From the NCBI GenBank assembly GCA_947496355.1, contig CANMCO010000005.1:248001-312000 (forward strand): DNA of 64,000 nucleotides, read 5' to 3'. This DNA is from an uncultured Aquimarina sp. (GTDB taxonomy: Bacteria; Bacteroidota; Bacteroidia; Flavobacteriales; Flavobacteriaceae). How positions within the stretch are numbered: position 1 is the stretch's first letter; each line of letters begins with the position of its first letter. The notes under the pieces were generated by a model, which was given only the letters and a program-made list of their open reading frames with translations, had not been told where the DNA came from and made no database searches. Shown one piece after another: positions 27,712 to 36,190 of this stretch. The position numbers and the translations under genes are program-made.

Positions 27712-28410
27712 TTAAACAAAACTTAGGCTTGTTTTTTGCTTTACAATCCCGTAAACAATTAAAAATTGAGCAACTGCATACGTAGTCATAATCCATATAT
27801 TACTCAAAGGTAATGATTTATAAAACATATTAATAGCCAAAAGACTATCTGAAAGCATAAAAAGCAAAGCACCCACAAAGACTAATAAATAACTTATTTG
27901 TGAACCTTTATTAGATCTTAGAAAAGAAGCATTAGCCATGAGTAATATTACGATCATGTAGAGTATTACGGGAATTAACATTTCTTCAAGTTTATTATGC
28001 AGCAAACTAAATAACCCAAAACCATACACCCCAGTAAGTATTGGAAAAATCCAATTTCCCAATTGTTTCTTTCTTTCTCTATTAAAAACAATAATATACA
28101 TGATGTGAGCGAGTAAGAAAGATGCTAAACCAGCAATAAAAAAATTCTGTGATTTATCTGTGAATAAAAGCAAAATATAACCTAATAAAGAAAAAATCAA
28201 TGCTAAATTCATTAATCGAAATACAGTTACCGAGATACTCTTTTTATTGATGAAAAGAAAAGTGATAAGAGAACCTAAAATTGATGGCTTTGTAAAATTC
28301 CTGAGATTAGAATAAGATTCATGACTACTAAAAATAAGATCGCACAAAACGATCATTATATATACAATAACAAAAATAAAGGTTTTTTGATTCAGTATAT
28401 TTTTGCTCAT
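27712..28410 (-). CDS. YhhN family protein, probable lysoplasmalogenase
   Basis: A 232-residue polytopic membrane protein with about eight hydrophobic segments. It carries the YhhN features FTKPSILGSLI near residue 40, LASFLLAHIMYIIVF and FVGALLFMLSDSLLAIN. Family members include lysoplasmalogenase (TMEM86), which cleaves the vinyl-ether bond of lysoplasmalogens, though activity in Bacteroidota is little tested. It lies 15 bases downstream of the CNNM/CBS gene on the same strand. Confidence 0.82.
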   Translation of the reverse strand: MSKNILNQKTFIFVIVYIMIVLCDLIFSSHESYSNLRNFTKPSILGSLITFLFINKKSISVTVFRLMNLALIFSLLGYILLLFTDKSQNFFIAGLASFLLAHIMYIIVFNRERKKQLGNWIFPILTGVYGFGLFSLLHNKLEEMLIPVILYMIVILLMANASFLRSNKGSQISYLLVFVGALLFMLSDSLLAINMFYKSLPLSNIWIMTTYAVAQFLIVYGIVKQKTSLSFV

Positions 28411-28425
28411 TATTTAGAACATAAA

Positions 28426-29715
28426 TTAATCTTCAGGAATCACATTTAATTCTACAATCTCTATTTTAGTATTTGAAGTTTCTTCAATCTTAATTCTGAA
28501 AGTGTTGATTACAACTTCATCTCCTTGCTCTGGAATTTCTTCGGTATGGTTTACAATCATTCCGCCAAGGGTTTCATAATTTTCTCCCTCGGGAAGGTTT
28601 AATTTATAAACTTCATTAATATAATCTACTTCTATTCTTGCCGAAAAACGATAATGATTTTCTTCAATCTGCTCCTCAATAAGCTCTATTGAGTCATGCT
28701 CATCTTCAATCTCCCCAAAAAGCTCTTCTACAATATCTTCTACTGTAATTATACCACTAGTCCCTCCGTATTCATCAATCACCACCGCTATGCTTTTATG
28801 TTTTTTGGTCAAAAGGTTAAGTACATCTTTAACAAACATAGTTTCTGGAACAAAAACTACAGGAAGCAATATAGATCTCAATCCTTTTGGTTTTTTAAAT
28901 AGATCAAAAGAATGCACATACCCAATAATATCATCAACAGTACCTTTATATACAATTACCTTGGATAACCCTGTGTCGATAAACAACTTACTTACTTCTT
29001 CTATGGATTGTGATTTTTCTACCGCAACTATTTCTGTCCTGGGAACCATTACTTCTCTTGATTTCACGTCTGAAAAATCAAGTGCATTCTGAAAAATCTG
29101 AATCTCACTATCTATTTCATCATGTTCCTCAACGGTTTCCATTTGTTCACTAATATAATCCCCTAGTTCTGTTTTACTGAAGGCAAGTTGAACTTCATCT
29201 CCATCGGTCTTAAAAAATCTTTTCAAAACAAAATCTGAAATCCAGATCACAAAAGATGAAATGGGTGAAAAAACAACGTAAAAAAAATATGCTGGAAATG
29301 AAAAAGCTTTTAATAATGTATTTGAATAAATTTGAAAAAATACTTTTGGAAGAAACTCTGCTGTAATTAAAATCACTCCAGTAGTAATAACTGTCTGAGT
29401 CAAAAGCCTTAACTCTACAAGAAAATAATCCAACAACCAAAAACTTGAAGGAAGAAACGAATTAAATGTACTCATCAATACCTCGCCCATATAGAATCCA
29501 TATACCACTAACGCAATATTGTTTCCCACAAGCATAGTTGCAATAAATTTGGATGGTTTCTTAGTTAAGCGAGAGAGAATATTAGAGATAAATCCTTCTT
29601 GCTTTTTTTCAATCTCTATATGAATTTTGTTTGAAGAAACATAAGCTATCTCCATTCCTGAAAAAAAAGCTGAAAGAAGAAGAGAAAATACAATAACAAC
29701 AAGGTGTAATTCCAT
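28426..29715 (-). CDS. CNNM/HlyC-CorC family membrane protein with CBS pair
   Basis: A 429-residue protein. Residues about 1-190 hold the CNNM (DUF21) membrane domain with MEIAYVSSNKIHIEIEKK near the N-terminus. Residues about 205-340 form two CBS domains (VMVPRTEIVAVEKSQSIEEV, SIAVVIDEYGGTSGIITVED). Residues about 350-427 form the CorC_HlyC domain. Homologs act in magnesium or other cation efflux; the older name haemolysin is misleading. GldE, the gliding protein, has the same architecture but sits by gldD, which is absent here, so I do not use that name. Confidence 0.88.
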   Translation of the reverse strand: MELHLVVIVFSLLLSAFFSGMEIAYVSSNKIHIEIEKKQEGFISNILSRLTKKPSKFIATMLVGNNIALVVYGFYMGEVLMSTFNSFLPSSFWLLDYFLVELRLLTQTVITTGVILITAEFLPKVFFQIYSNTLLKAFSFPAYFFYVVFSPISSFVIWISDFVLKRFFKTDGDEVQLAFSKTELGDYISEQMETVEEHDEIDSEIQIFQNALDFSDVKSREVMVPRTEIVAVEKSQSIEEVSKLFIDTGLSKVIVYKGTVDDIIGYVHSFDLFKKPKGLRSILLPVVFVPETMFVKDVLNLLTKKHKSIAVVIDEYGGTSGIITVEDIVEELFGEIEDEHDSIELIEEQIEENHYRFSARIEVDYINEVYKLNLPEGENYETLGGMIVNHTEEIPEQGDEVVINTFRIKIEETSNTKIEIVELNVIPED

Positions 29716-29718
29716 GAA

Positions 29719-29913
29719 TTAGTCTTTGTTATTTGCTTCAAATTTTTTTCTGAAATTTCTTTTAAAGAAAAACATGAAAATAGCAGCTACTGCAAAAAAA
29801 AGATAAAGAAAACTTCTTCCACCTTCTTGTCCCCATTCTACATATGTTTGATATAGAAAAAAACACATAATAGCCAAATAGGCATATTCAAAAAATTTAA
29901 ACGCTTTCATCAT
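29719..29913 (-). CDS. Small membrane protein, unknown function
   Basis: A 64-residue protein with two hydrophobic segments (about 9-24 and 36-50) and a basic C-terminal tail (KRNFRKKFEANN). It is packed between lptC (9 bases) and the CNNM gene (3 bases), so it is surely part of this operon. ATG codons at 29913 and 29910 are both possible. No family name recognised; conserved position next to lptC in Flavobacteriia would be worth checking. Confidence 0.75.
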   Translation of the reverse strand: MMKAFKFFEYAYLAIMCFFLYQTYVEWGQEGGRSFLYLFFAVAAIFMFFFKRNFRKKFEANNKD

Positions 29914-29922
29914 AGCAATTAA

Positions 29923-30480
29923 TTACTCATCGATGAACATAACTCCATCATTAATTCTTGAATTCAAGATAGTAAAATCCTGATTAGCATCAAAACCATC
30001 AGCCTCGTTAATAGTACCATCAGGTAAATAACTCTTATATGGTTGATCGGTAAATACCCAATTAATATTTTGATCCCAATATAGTTGTTTTGCCTGTAAA
30101 TGTGTACTATCTGCTGTCTTAATATCTACATTACCTCTCATATCTATTAAACCAGTATCCTGATAAGATATTGCGTAATCCGATTTGATTATACTTACTT
30201 TTCCTTCCTTATCTATCACATCCAACACAATACCTTCTGGAAACTCATGATAGCCAAAAGACTTATTTGTAAAATCCAGCACTTTTTTAGTTTTAAGTAC
30301 CGCTGTAAGTCTTCCAGAATCGGTATACTTTAGGTTTACATTAAAAGCTTCTGCAATTGGAGCCTCTTCAGAAATTAGATAACCTTGGGTATTCGACACA
30401 TTTGACTGGCACGAAAAAAACAATGTCACAGCAAAAGCTGTGACAAAGTTTAATAATATATGATAGTTTTTATTTTGCAT
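29923..30480 (-). CDS. lptC: LPS export protein LptC, lipoprotein form
   Basis: A 185-residue protein with a lipoprotein-type N-terminus (FFSCQ near residue 24) and an LptC/OstA-like beta-jellyroll body: SGRLTAVLKTKKVLDF, DVIDKEGKVSIIKSDYAISYQ, DMRGNVDIKTADSTHLQAKQLYWDQ. LptC forms part of the periplasmic bridge carrying lipopolysaccharide to the outer membrane. Its start overlaps the stop of the TPR gene by one base (TAATG), as for coupled genes. In enterobacteria LptC is anchored by a helix; a lipid anchor is usual in Bacteroidota. Confidence 0.88.
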   Translation of the reverse strand: MQNKNYHILLNFVTAFAVTLFFSCQSNVSNTQGYLISEEAPIAEAFNVNLKYTDSGRLTAVLKTKKVLDFTNKSFGYHEFPEGIVLDVIDKEGKVSIIKSDYAISYQDTGLIDMRGNVDIKTADSTHLQAKQLYWDQNINWVFTDQPYKSYLPDGTINEADGFDANQDFTILNSRINDGVMFIDE

Positions 30481-31850
30481 TATAGCTTTGGAACTCTAAC
30501 TGTTTCTCCTATCCAACATCCTATTTTTACCGAAGTAACACCAGGGTTATTGAAAATATCTGTCTTTGACGGAGCCTTTGCTTTATAATTAGCTGCAGTT
30601 TTTGAAGCTGTTGATTTTAAACTTGGATCAACTTTTCCTGCTCTTCTTGCATAATTCTCGGCTAACCAATATACTGCTCTTTTACTAAACACATCTGTTC
30701 CACAGGCATTTGCACTACTTGCAACCATACTTGCTATTCTAAGGTATGCTGTGCCTAAAGACGGCTTATATTTCAGTGCTTTTCTGTAATAACCTCTTGC
30801 TTTTCCTTTGCTTCCTTGCTTTTTTAATACTTCACCTATTCTAAAATATACTTTTGCTTTATCGCTACCTTTCTCTTCCATTTCTGCAGATTGATTAAAA
30901 TATTTCAATGCTACAGATGTCTTTTTATCTTTTAAAGCAAGTATCCCCAGATAATACGCTGTCTTTGCTGAAGGTTCAAGTTTATGTTGAGATTCAACAA
31001 GTTTGAAGAATAGTGGGTCGTCTGTACATTCTTTTGCGTACAATCTTCTTGAAGCACTTTTAACCCATTTGATATCACCATTTTTAGCATCAAATTGACC
31101 TGTATATAATGGTATCAAATTAGTACAATCCGCTCTTACACCAAGTTTTTGATTAATCCCAGCTTTAACTTTACTAAACGCTGTAAGGTTAATTCCTGCA
31201 TTTTTAAGTTTCTTTTTTTCTTTTGATGACAAAGCAGTTCCTGATTCTTCTTTTTCGGTTAACTCAGAAATAGTTTTTGCTTTCGCACTCTCTTCTTCTT
31301 CTATTTTTTCTGTTATATCATCATAAAGATCAAAAACTTCTTGTAATTCTTTTTTGCCTTCATCATGTAAATCTACAAATAAGGAAAAATAAGTATATAG
31401 TTTCTTTGCTCCTTTGAAGTTAACTTTATCTTCTGTATATGCTTTATGAAACTCTGCAAATTGCTCATCCTTTGTCCCGATTTTGTTATCAAACATGATC
31501 TGACCAATATCCGAATACAAATCACCTAGTTTCGTTTTACCAGGAAAATATTGAAAACGTTCTTTTTCAAGAGTAATAAGTTCTTTTGCAATGGCATTTT
31601 TTTCTCCATCAGCTGCCTTCTTAATTTTATACTTTAACAATTTCTCCCCAAATTGGTATGTGGCAACACTATATGTTGGGCATTCTTTTCTAACTTTCCA
31701 TAATGGCTCTTCAGCCGCTTGGTAATTTTTCACTTTAGCATGCTCATAGGCAATAGATGCCGTAGTAGCACAGTCTGTTGCTTGAGCACTAATGTTTGTA
31801 GTACCTATAACTAAGCCAGCTGCTATTGTAAATAAAAATTTGGTATTCAT
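30480..31850 (-). CDS. Exported tetratricopeptide repeat protein
   Basis: A 456-residue protein with a signal peptide ending near SAQA. It is mostly helical, with a central charged coiled-coil-like stretch (ITEKIEEEESAKAKTISELT, about residues 175-215). Clear TPR units follow at about 285-390, e.g. AKTAYYLGILALKDKKTSVA and AKVYFRIGEVLKKQGSKGKA. Likely periplasmic scaffold. Its place between a beta-barrel protein and LptC in this conserved block suggests an envelope assembly task, but no specific function is known to me. Confidence 0.8.
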   Translation of the reverse strand: MNTKFLFTIAAGLVIGTTNISAQATDCATTASIAYEHAKVKNYQAAEEPLWKVRKECPTYSVATYQFGEKLLKYKIKKAADGEKNAIAKELITLEKERFQYFPGKTKLGDLYSDIGQIMFDNKIGTKDEQFAEFHKAYTEDKVNFKGAKKLYTYFSLFVDLHDEGKKELQEVFDLYDDITEKIEEEESAKAKTISELTEKEESGTALSSKEKKKLKNAGINLTAFSKVKAGINQKLGVRADCTNLIPLYTGQFDAKNGDIKWVKSASRRLYAKECTDDPLFFKLVESQHKLEPSAKTAYYLGILALKDKKTSVALKYFNQSAEMEEKGSDKAKVYFRIGEVLKKQGSKGKARGYYRKALKYKPSLGTAYLRIASMVASSANACGTDVFSKRAVYWLAENYARRAGKVDPSLKSTASKTAANYKAKAPSKTDIFNNPGVTSVKIGCWIGETVRVPKL

Positions 31851-31865
31851 AGCTGTATAATTGTA

Positions 31866-33110
31866 TTAATTAAATTTTATTTTTCTAAACCATTTGTCAT
31901 TTAAAGACAAACTTACAGATATGTTGAAAAAGTCCTCCCTTACTAGTCCAAAGTCTTTTGTTCCTCTTTGACCGTACTCAAAACCAACATTGGCATTTGA
32001 GAATAATCTTCCAACTGGTAATCCTACTCCAAAAGATATGCCAAACTCATCTATTGAAGTTTCATTTATGTTTAATCCCGTTTCTTCGTAACGAAATCCA
32101 GCTCTATATACAACGCGACTGAAATAACTAGTTAACGAATTATATTTTGGGATGTAAAACCCTCCTAATTTAAGTTTTGAGGCCGCTTTATACTCTACAT
32201 TATCACCAACAAATAACGCATTCGCGTAATCCCCAGAATCTAAATAGGTATATTCACCTCCTACAAACCATTTTTTTGGCTCTCCTATTCCCCCTCCTAC
32301 TTTTACTTCTGCAGGAAGATCGATATCTCTTTCTTCTAGCTCTGTCTCTTGTCTATCAATAACAATTTCCTGACCACTATTACCAAGTACAATAGTAGAT
32401 AACTCTATAGAACTATCTGATGTTAGCCCAAATGAAGGCGTAGAAACTACTGATGCCTGTAATTCTAATTTGTCAGATACCATAGTCCTGTACATCAACC
32501 CCAAAGATAAACTAAATGAAGATAAATTCGAACTAGTAATTTCTCTGGTATCGAATTGTACATCTGGCCTTATTAATATGGCCTTATTCTCTATATTACC
32601 AAAGTTATAATTAAAATCCAAACCTACACTGAGATTCTTGTTAACTTTCACTCCTGCAGACAGAAACACTTTATTTAACCCCCCTGTTCCAGAAAATTGT
32701 TGTTCGCTTTCATCGGCACCTACAGAGCTAAGTTGATATCCAACAGATGTAAGTGGAATCACACCAAAACCAAAGCCAAATTTACCCGCAGGAATCCCAA
32801 TAGCCAAATAATCTAAAGATGCATCATCAACTGAGGCCGACTCGTTTTGGTTTTTAATGGTAGTACTGCTAAACGATGTTCCTACCGAATAAGTGGTTAA
32901 TTTAAGTTCCCCAAAAGAGGCTGGGTTTTGAAGATTTAAATGAACGCTATCAGCATAAACACTTATTCCTCCCATCGATCTATTTTCTACCGTTCCCTTA
33001 AACTTCTGAGCTCCTATTCCAAAAAGAGAATAGGGCGATGAAGTACTTTCCTGTGCATTTGATGTTAGGGCTACAAACGCCAACATGATTACAATAATCT
33101 TCTTTATCAT
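31866..33110 (-). CDS. Outer membrane beta-barrel protein (OmpP1/FadL-like)
   Basis: A 414-residue protein with a signal peptide (MIKKIIVIMLAFVALTSNAQ). The mature N-terminus SSPYSLFGIGAQKFKG, then RSMGGISVYADSVHLNLQNPASFGELKL matches Bacteroidota FadL-like barrels, in which an early NPA motif is common. The rest is alternating beta strands with the C-terminal FNISVSLSLNDKWF. Start overlaps the coaX stop by four bases (ATGA), and the TPR gene follows after 15 bases. Probably an outer membrane channel; the substrate is unknown. Confidence 0.78.
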   Translation of the reverse strand: MIKKIIVIMLAFVALTSNAQESTSSPYSLFGIGAQKFKGTVENRSMGGISVYADSVHLNLQNPASFGELKLTTYSVGTSFSSTTIKNQNESASVDDASLDYLAIGIPAGKFGFGFGVIPLTSVGYQLSSVGADESEQQFSGTGGLNKVFLSAGVKVNKNLSVGLDFNYNFGNIENKAILIRPDVQFDTREITSSNLSSFSLSLGLMYRTMVSDKLELQASVVSTPSFGLTSDSSIELSTIVLGNSGQEIVIDRQETELEERDIDLPAEVKVGGGIGEPKKWFVGGEYTYLDSGDYANALFVGDNVEYKAASKLKLGGFYIPKYNSLTSYFSRVVYRAGFRYEETGLNINETSIDEFGISFGVGLPVGRLFSNANVGFEYGQRGTKDFGLVREDFFNISVSLSLNDKWFRKIKFN

Positions 33111-33838
33111 CTACTATTATTAAAAGCTAAAATGTAGTTTAATCCTTCCAATAAAAAATTGGAAGTGGCAAATATGCCATTTTTTAATCTTTTAGACAAA
33201 AAATGTACATCTCCTCCGGTTAAAATAACTGTTAAATCAGGATAAATGTTGCAATAATCTTCAATTACTCCATTTATTTCATATAAAATCCCTTGTATTA
33301 CTCCAGAATGAATAGCCTCTTCTGTACTATTACCAATAAGATTTTTAGGTTCTTTTATCTCTAACAAAGGTAATTTTGCTGTAAAATCATTTAGACTACG
33401 ATACCTCAATTTAATTCCTGGTGCAATTGCACCACCTAAATATTCTTCTTTTTTATTTTTAAAATCATATGTAATACATGTTCCTGCATCAATAATCAAA
33501 ACATTTTTACCAGGAAACTGACCTACTGCTGCAGCAACCAAAGCTAACCTATCTATCCCCAAAGTTTTTGGGGTTGCATATAAATTTTTAAAAGGCATTT
33601 TGACCAAATGATCAAGTACTATTGTGTTAAAAAGTTCTTTAACATACGCTATAGATTTTTCATCCAAATTAGAAACTGAAGAAATTATTGCATCGCCAAT
33701 CAAAGGGTAAGCTTTTTTTGTTTCACCTATAGCCTTTTTAAAATCAGGCAGTTCTATACTCTTTTTATAGATAATTTTTGAATTATCATATACCCCGATT
33801 TTTGTATACGTGTTTCCTACGTCAATAACAAGATTCAT
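33107..33838 (-). CDS. coaX: Type III pantothenate kinase
   Basis: First step of coenzyme A synthesis: ATP-dependent phosphorylation of pantothenate. It has 243 residues, normal for this enzyme. Motifs: DVGNTYTKIG near the N-terminus (phosphate-binding), PKTLGIDRLALVAAA, then NVLIIDAGTCITYDF with the catalytic aspartate, and GGAIAPGIKLRYRSL. CoaX is the first gene of the minus-strand envelope block through to lptC and beyond, an arrangement I believe is widely kept in Flavobacteriia. Confidence 0.95.
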   Translation of the reverse strand: MNLVIDVGNTYTKIGVYDNSKIIYKKSIELPDFKKAIGETKKAYPLIGDAIISSVSNLDEKSIAYVKELFNTIVLDHLVKMPFKNLYATPKTLGIDRLALVAAAVGQFPGKNVLIIDAGTCITYDFKNKKEEYLGGAIAPGIKLRYRSLNDFTAKLPLLEIKEPKNLIGNSTEEAIHSGVIQGILYEINGVIEDYCNIYPDLTVILTGGDVHFLSKRLKNGIFATSNFLLEGLNYILAFNNSR

Positions 33839-33889
33839 ACTTTATACCCTAAGCGGCAAAAGTACGAAACGATTTTTTTAATTTTTTCT

Positions 33890-33920
33890 TTTGAGTATTA
33901 AAAAAAGCGTTCTATATTTG
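33890..33920 (+). promoter_or_regulatory. Bacteroidota promoter of tRNA-Phe
   Basis: TTTG (33890-33893) at -33 and TATATTTG (33913-33920) at -7, 19 bases apart, match the Bacteroidota sigma-ABfr consensus closely. The mature tRNA starts 17 bases further on. This is the clearest promoter in the window. Confidence 0.75.
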
Positions 33921-33936
33921 CATCCGCTTACAGCAA

Positions 33937-34009
33937 GGTGCCTTAGCTCAGTTGGTAGAGCAAAGGACTGAAAATCCTTGTGTCCCTGGTTCGATTCCTG
34001 GAGGCACCA
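33937..34009 (+). tRNA. tRNA-Phe (GAA)
   Basis: A full cloverleaf: acceptor GGTGCCT with AGGCACC, D-arm GCTC-AGTTGGTAGA-GC, anticodon stem AAGGA/TCCTT with loop CTGAAAA giving anticodon GAA at 33970-33972, and T-arm CCTGG-TTCGATT-CCTGG. The discriminator base is A and CCA is not encoded in full (the sequence continues CCT). A promoter lies just upstream and a terminator just downstream. Confidence 0.98.
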
Positions 34010-34013
34010 CCTT

Positions 34014-34043
34014 AAAAACCCGAACAGTTTGTTCGGGTTTTTT
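34014..34043 (+). terminator. Terminator of tRNA-Phe
   Basis: Arms ACCCGAACA and TGTTCGGGT with a 3-base loop, followed by a T-run (34038-34043). It starts five bases beyond the mature tRNA end. Confidence 0.88.
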
Positions 34044-34100
34044 GTTTATAAAATTGATTTTTGAGAATTATCTCCAATAGTTATTTGCTGCAGAAATTGT

Positions 34101-34299
34101 CTAGAAATTTAAAGCTATAACATTAGAAGCAGCAGTAAGACCCGAAGTACTATTTGCATAATCCTTTCGCAATCGTTTTAAAACCTCTATATCAGGTTGG
34201 GTAGTTTTAACCCCCATTCTAGAAAGTTTTATTGCTAATTCATACCCATCTTTAGGACTTTCTGTAATTAAGCTTCAACCATATTTCTTTTTGTTCCAT
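34101..34299 (-). pseudogene. Frameshifted small gene of unknown function
   Basis: An ATG at 34299 opens MEQKEIWLKL, after which the frame runs into stops. If one base near 34270 is skipped, a protein-like frame continues ITESPKDGYELAIKLSRMGV, then KTTQPDIEVLKRLRKDY, and ends at a TAG at 34101. The total of 199 bases is one more than 66 codons, as expected for a single-base insertion. The composition looks like real coding sequence. No family is recognised. Either a recent pseudogene or a sequencing error. Confidence 0.5.
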
Positions 34300-34344
34300 C
34301 TTTTTTTATTTAGTTTAATTTCTTTAAAAAATCAAAAACCTGTA

Positions 34345-34626
34345 CTACATCAGATTAAAAATTGTAATAACTATACTGAATATGACACTAGCGACAAGCA
34401 GATTAAAACTTATTTTAGGTTTTTGCTGAGATAAAATTGCAGCATTGTAAAACATGCACATGATCGTGACTATGAATAGTTGGATCATTTGAAGCATTGA
34501 ATTTCCATTCATTAATATAAACATTGCTGCTACAGATCCTAAACAACTTTGTCCAATAATTGCTAATGGTGAATACCCTATAATTCCTTTTTTATATTCT
34601 TCTAAATAATTTTGATAAATTCTCAT
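34345..34626 (-). CDS. Small membrane protein, unknown function
   Basis: A 93-residue protein with three hydrophobic segments (about 18-38, 45-66 and 74-92) and a basic, aromatic N-terminus. The segments appear to make a tight hairpin bundle. It is the last gene of the minus-strand group led by the Rrf2 regulator, 74 bases from the haemoglobin gene. No domain name recognised; its neighbours suggest a part in response to nitric oxide or low oxygen. Confidence 0.6.
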   Translation of the reverse strand: MRIYQNYLEEYKKGIIGYSPLAIIGQSCLGSVAAMFILMNGNSMLQMIQLFIVTIMCMFYNAAILSQQKPKISFNLLVASVIFSIVITIFNLM

Positions 34627-34700
34627 TTGTTCTTTTTTATGAAAACTAAAAACACTTCTAGCCTCAATTTCACTCTTTAGTTTATTCTTTGTAATCGATA

Positions 34701-35087
34701 TTAAGGTCTATGTTTCCAAATGGACAAATATTGACTTGTGGCCATTTTTCTTGATGCATCTTTTGCTCTTTGTGCTAACTCACCTACATAAAGCGAATCG
34801 ATTGTGTTAAACCACAGCTGTAACCATTTTCCAAAATGAACCTGGTCTACGGTATGGTTTAAATTTTTATCCACATTTCTATGCGTTTCTCCTGGATTTC
34901 CCTTAAAACAAGCAACCCCAAACAATGCAGTTACCCAAAAATCTGTAAGTTTTTCAAGATGTGCCGGCCATTGTTCTTCGGATATATGACCATTAAATAT
35001 TGGCCCAAGTAATTCATCTTTTCTAATTGCTTTGTAAAAGGTAGATACCAATAAAAAAACATCTTCTCTGTTCTGTATTTTTCTCAT
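34701..35087 (-). CDS. Group III truncated haemoglobin
   Basis: A haem-binding globin of 128 residues from the ATG at 35087; a TTG at 35096 is less likely. Family features: VSTFYKAIRKDELLGPIFN at the B/C helices, the WPAHLEKLTDFWVTALFG segment, GNPGETHRNVDKNLNH around the E-helix, and HFGKWLQLWFNTID at the F/G region. Group III globins bind oxygen, NO or peroxide; physiological roles are mostly inferred. A cupin and an NsrR-like regulator lie upstream on the same strand, favouring a nitrosative or redox stress role. Confidence 0.9.
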   Translation of the reverse strand: MRKIQNREDVFLLVSTFYKAIRKDELLGPIFNGHISEEQWPAHLEKLTDFWVTALFGVACFKGNPGETHRNVDKNLNHTVDQVHFGKWLQLWFNTIDSLYVGELAQRAKDASRKMATSQYLSIWKHRP

Positions 35088-35189
35088 GTTTTTCAATTTT
35101 CACCAGTTTGAGTCAGATAAATTCTGATATGTACTGGTTTATCATTGCAGTTTTTTTTCATTTCTATCTTTTTAATGCATTAAAACTGT

Positions 35190-35525
35190 TTAGACTAAAT
35201 TTTTAACTCTATCTGTAGTATCAAAACTTGAAATGGATAATCTAACAATGCAATCATCTATACATGTTAGATCATGTAGTACATTCTCATCTAATGCAAT
35301 TAAGTCTCCTTTTTTGAGGAGTTTCTTTTCACCATTAACACCAAAGTCAATTGCACCTTCGAATATTTCAATCACTATAGGGAAGGGAGCTTTGTGTTCT
35401 TTCATTAATTGTCCTTTTTTCATAACAATTCTAATTTCTTTAGAGGCTTTTGTTTTTAGTAAAACCGTTATCGCTGGTTTATCTTCTTTGTACATTAAGC
35501 TTTCTGTAAGGGATACTATTTTCAT
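35190..35525 (-). CDS. Single-domain cupin protein
   Basis: A 111-residue cupin with the two conserved motifs reduced but visible: KGQLMKEHKAPFPIVIEIFE (about residues 37-56) and KKGDLIALDENVLHDLTC (about 70-87), giving His43 and His84 as possible metal ligands. Small cupins of this type are often encoded with truncated haemoglobins and Rrf2 regulators in Bacteroidota. Enzymatic function is unknown. Confidence 0.85.
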   Translation of the reverse strand: MKIVSLTESLMYKEDKPAITVLLKTKASKEIRIVMKKGQLMKEHKAPFPIVIEIFEGAIDFGVNGEKKLLKKGDLIALDENVLHDLTCIDDCIVRLSISSFDTTDRVKNLV

Positions 35526-35676
35526 ATTTTTTATTAGTTTTTATTTATAATTCTAAAGAGTAATTCATCAATTGTCTTGTATTATCACACTACAACGCAA
35601 TAAGACAAGTCCTCCCGTACTAATATATTTTTATAAGAGATTTAAGGATCTTTTTATCCTTTTTAAAATTAAATTT

Positions 35677-36108
35677 TTATCTTTTTAATATTGTCAAATC
35701 TGCAGTCATATCATCAGCAACAGATTTTAATGATGTGTTTTCTAGCATATTCCTAAGACTGTCTCTTATCTCTACGAACTTAAAATGAAGCGGACATGGC
35801 GAATTAGCATCACATTGTTTTAAACCTAATCCACACCCTGTATATATAGAATCCCCATCTAATACACTAACAACTTCACTAAGTTTTGTGTTCATTTTCT
35901 CTTTTTCAATCGTAAAACCACCATATGGGCCTTTAATTGACTTTACGATATCATTTCTGGTAAGCTTTTGTAAAATTTTAGCTGTAAAGGCCTGAGGTGA
36001 ATTTATTTCTTCTGAAATGGTACCTAAGCTCACTTTATTATTTTGAGTAGTTTGTTGCGCTATAAAAATAACCGCTCTAAGACCATATTCACAAGACTTT
36101 GAAAACAT
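35677..36108 (-). CDS. Rrf2-family regulator, NsrR-like
   Basis: A 143-residue winged-helix regulator. The DNA-binding part is at 1-65 (SCEYGLRAVIFIAQQ, FTAKILQKLTRNDIVKSIKG, PYGGF). Three cysteines, Cys92, Cys99 and Cys105 (GCGLGLKQC, NSPC), match the spacing of iron-sulphur ligands in NsrR (near 93, 99 and 105 in characterised NsrR, from memory). NsrR senses nitric oxide through its [4Fe-4S] cluster. The downstream cupin, globin and membrane protein are the probable targets; the gap of 151 bases before the cupin gene leaves room for a separate promoter. Confidence 0.88.
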   Translation of the reverse strand: MFSKSCEYGLRAVIFIAQQTTQNNKVSLGTISEEINSPQAFTAKILQKLTRNDIVKSIKGPYGGFTIEKEKMNTKLSEVVSVLDGDSIYTGCGLGLKQCDANSPCPLHFKFVEIRDSLRNMLENTSLKSVADDMTADLTILKR

Positions 36109-36154
36109 ACATGAATTATTAGAGTATAAAATTAAGTATTATTTCAATAACGGA

Positions 36155-36162
36155 CAAAAATA
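36155..36162 (-). promoter_or_regulatory. -7 box candidate for the Rrf2 gene
   Basis: On the minus strand the sequence reads TATTTTTG, matching TAnnTTTG, 46 bases upstream of the Rrf2 start. No well-spaced -33 element was found. Confidence 0.35.
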
Positions 36163-36190
36163 TCCTTTATAAAAACCAAAACCTATGATT

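Noticed and set aside
28426..29715. gldE gliding gene
   Set aside because: Same architecture, but gldD is not adjacent and the place in the lptC block fits a generic CNNM protein.
35093..35161. 22-codon ORF MKKNCNDKPVHIRIYLTQ ahead of the haemoglobin gene
   Set aside because: Too short and with no leader motif; likely chance, although it overlaps the discarded TTG start.
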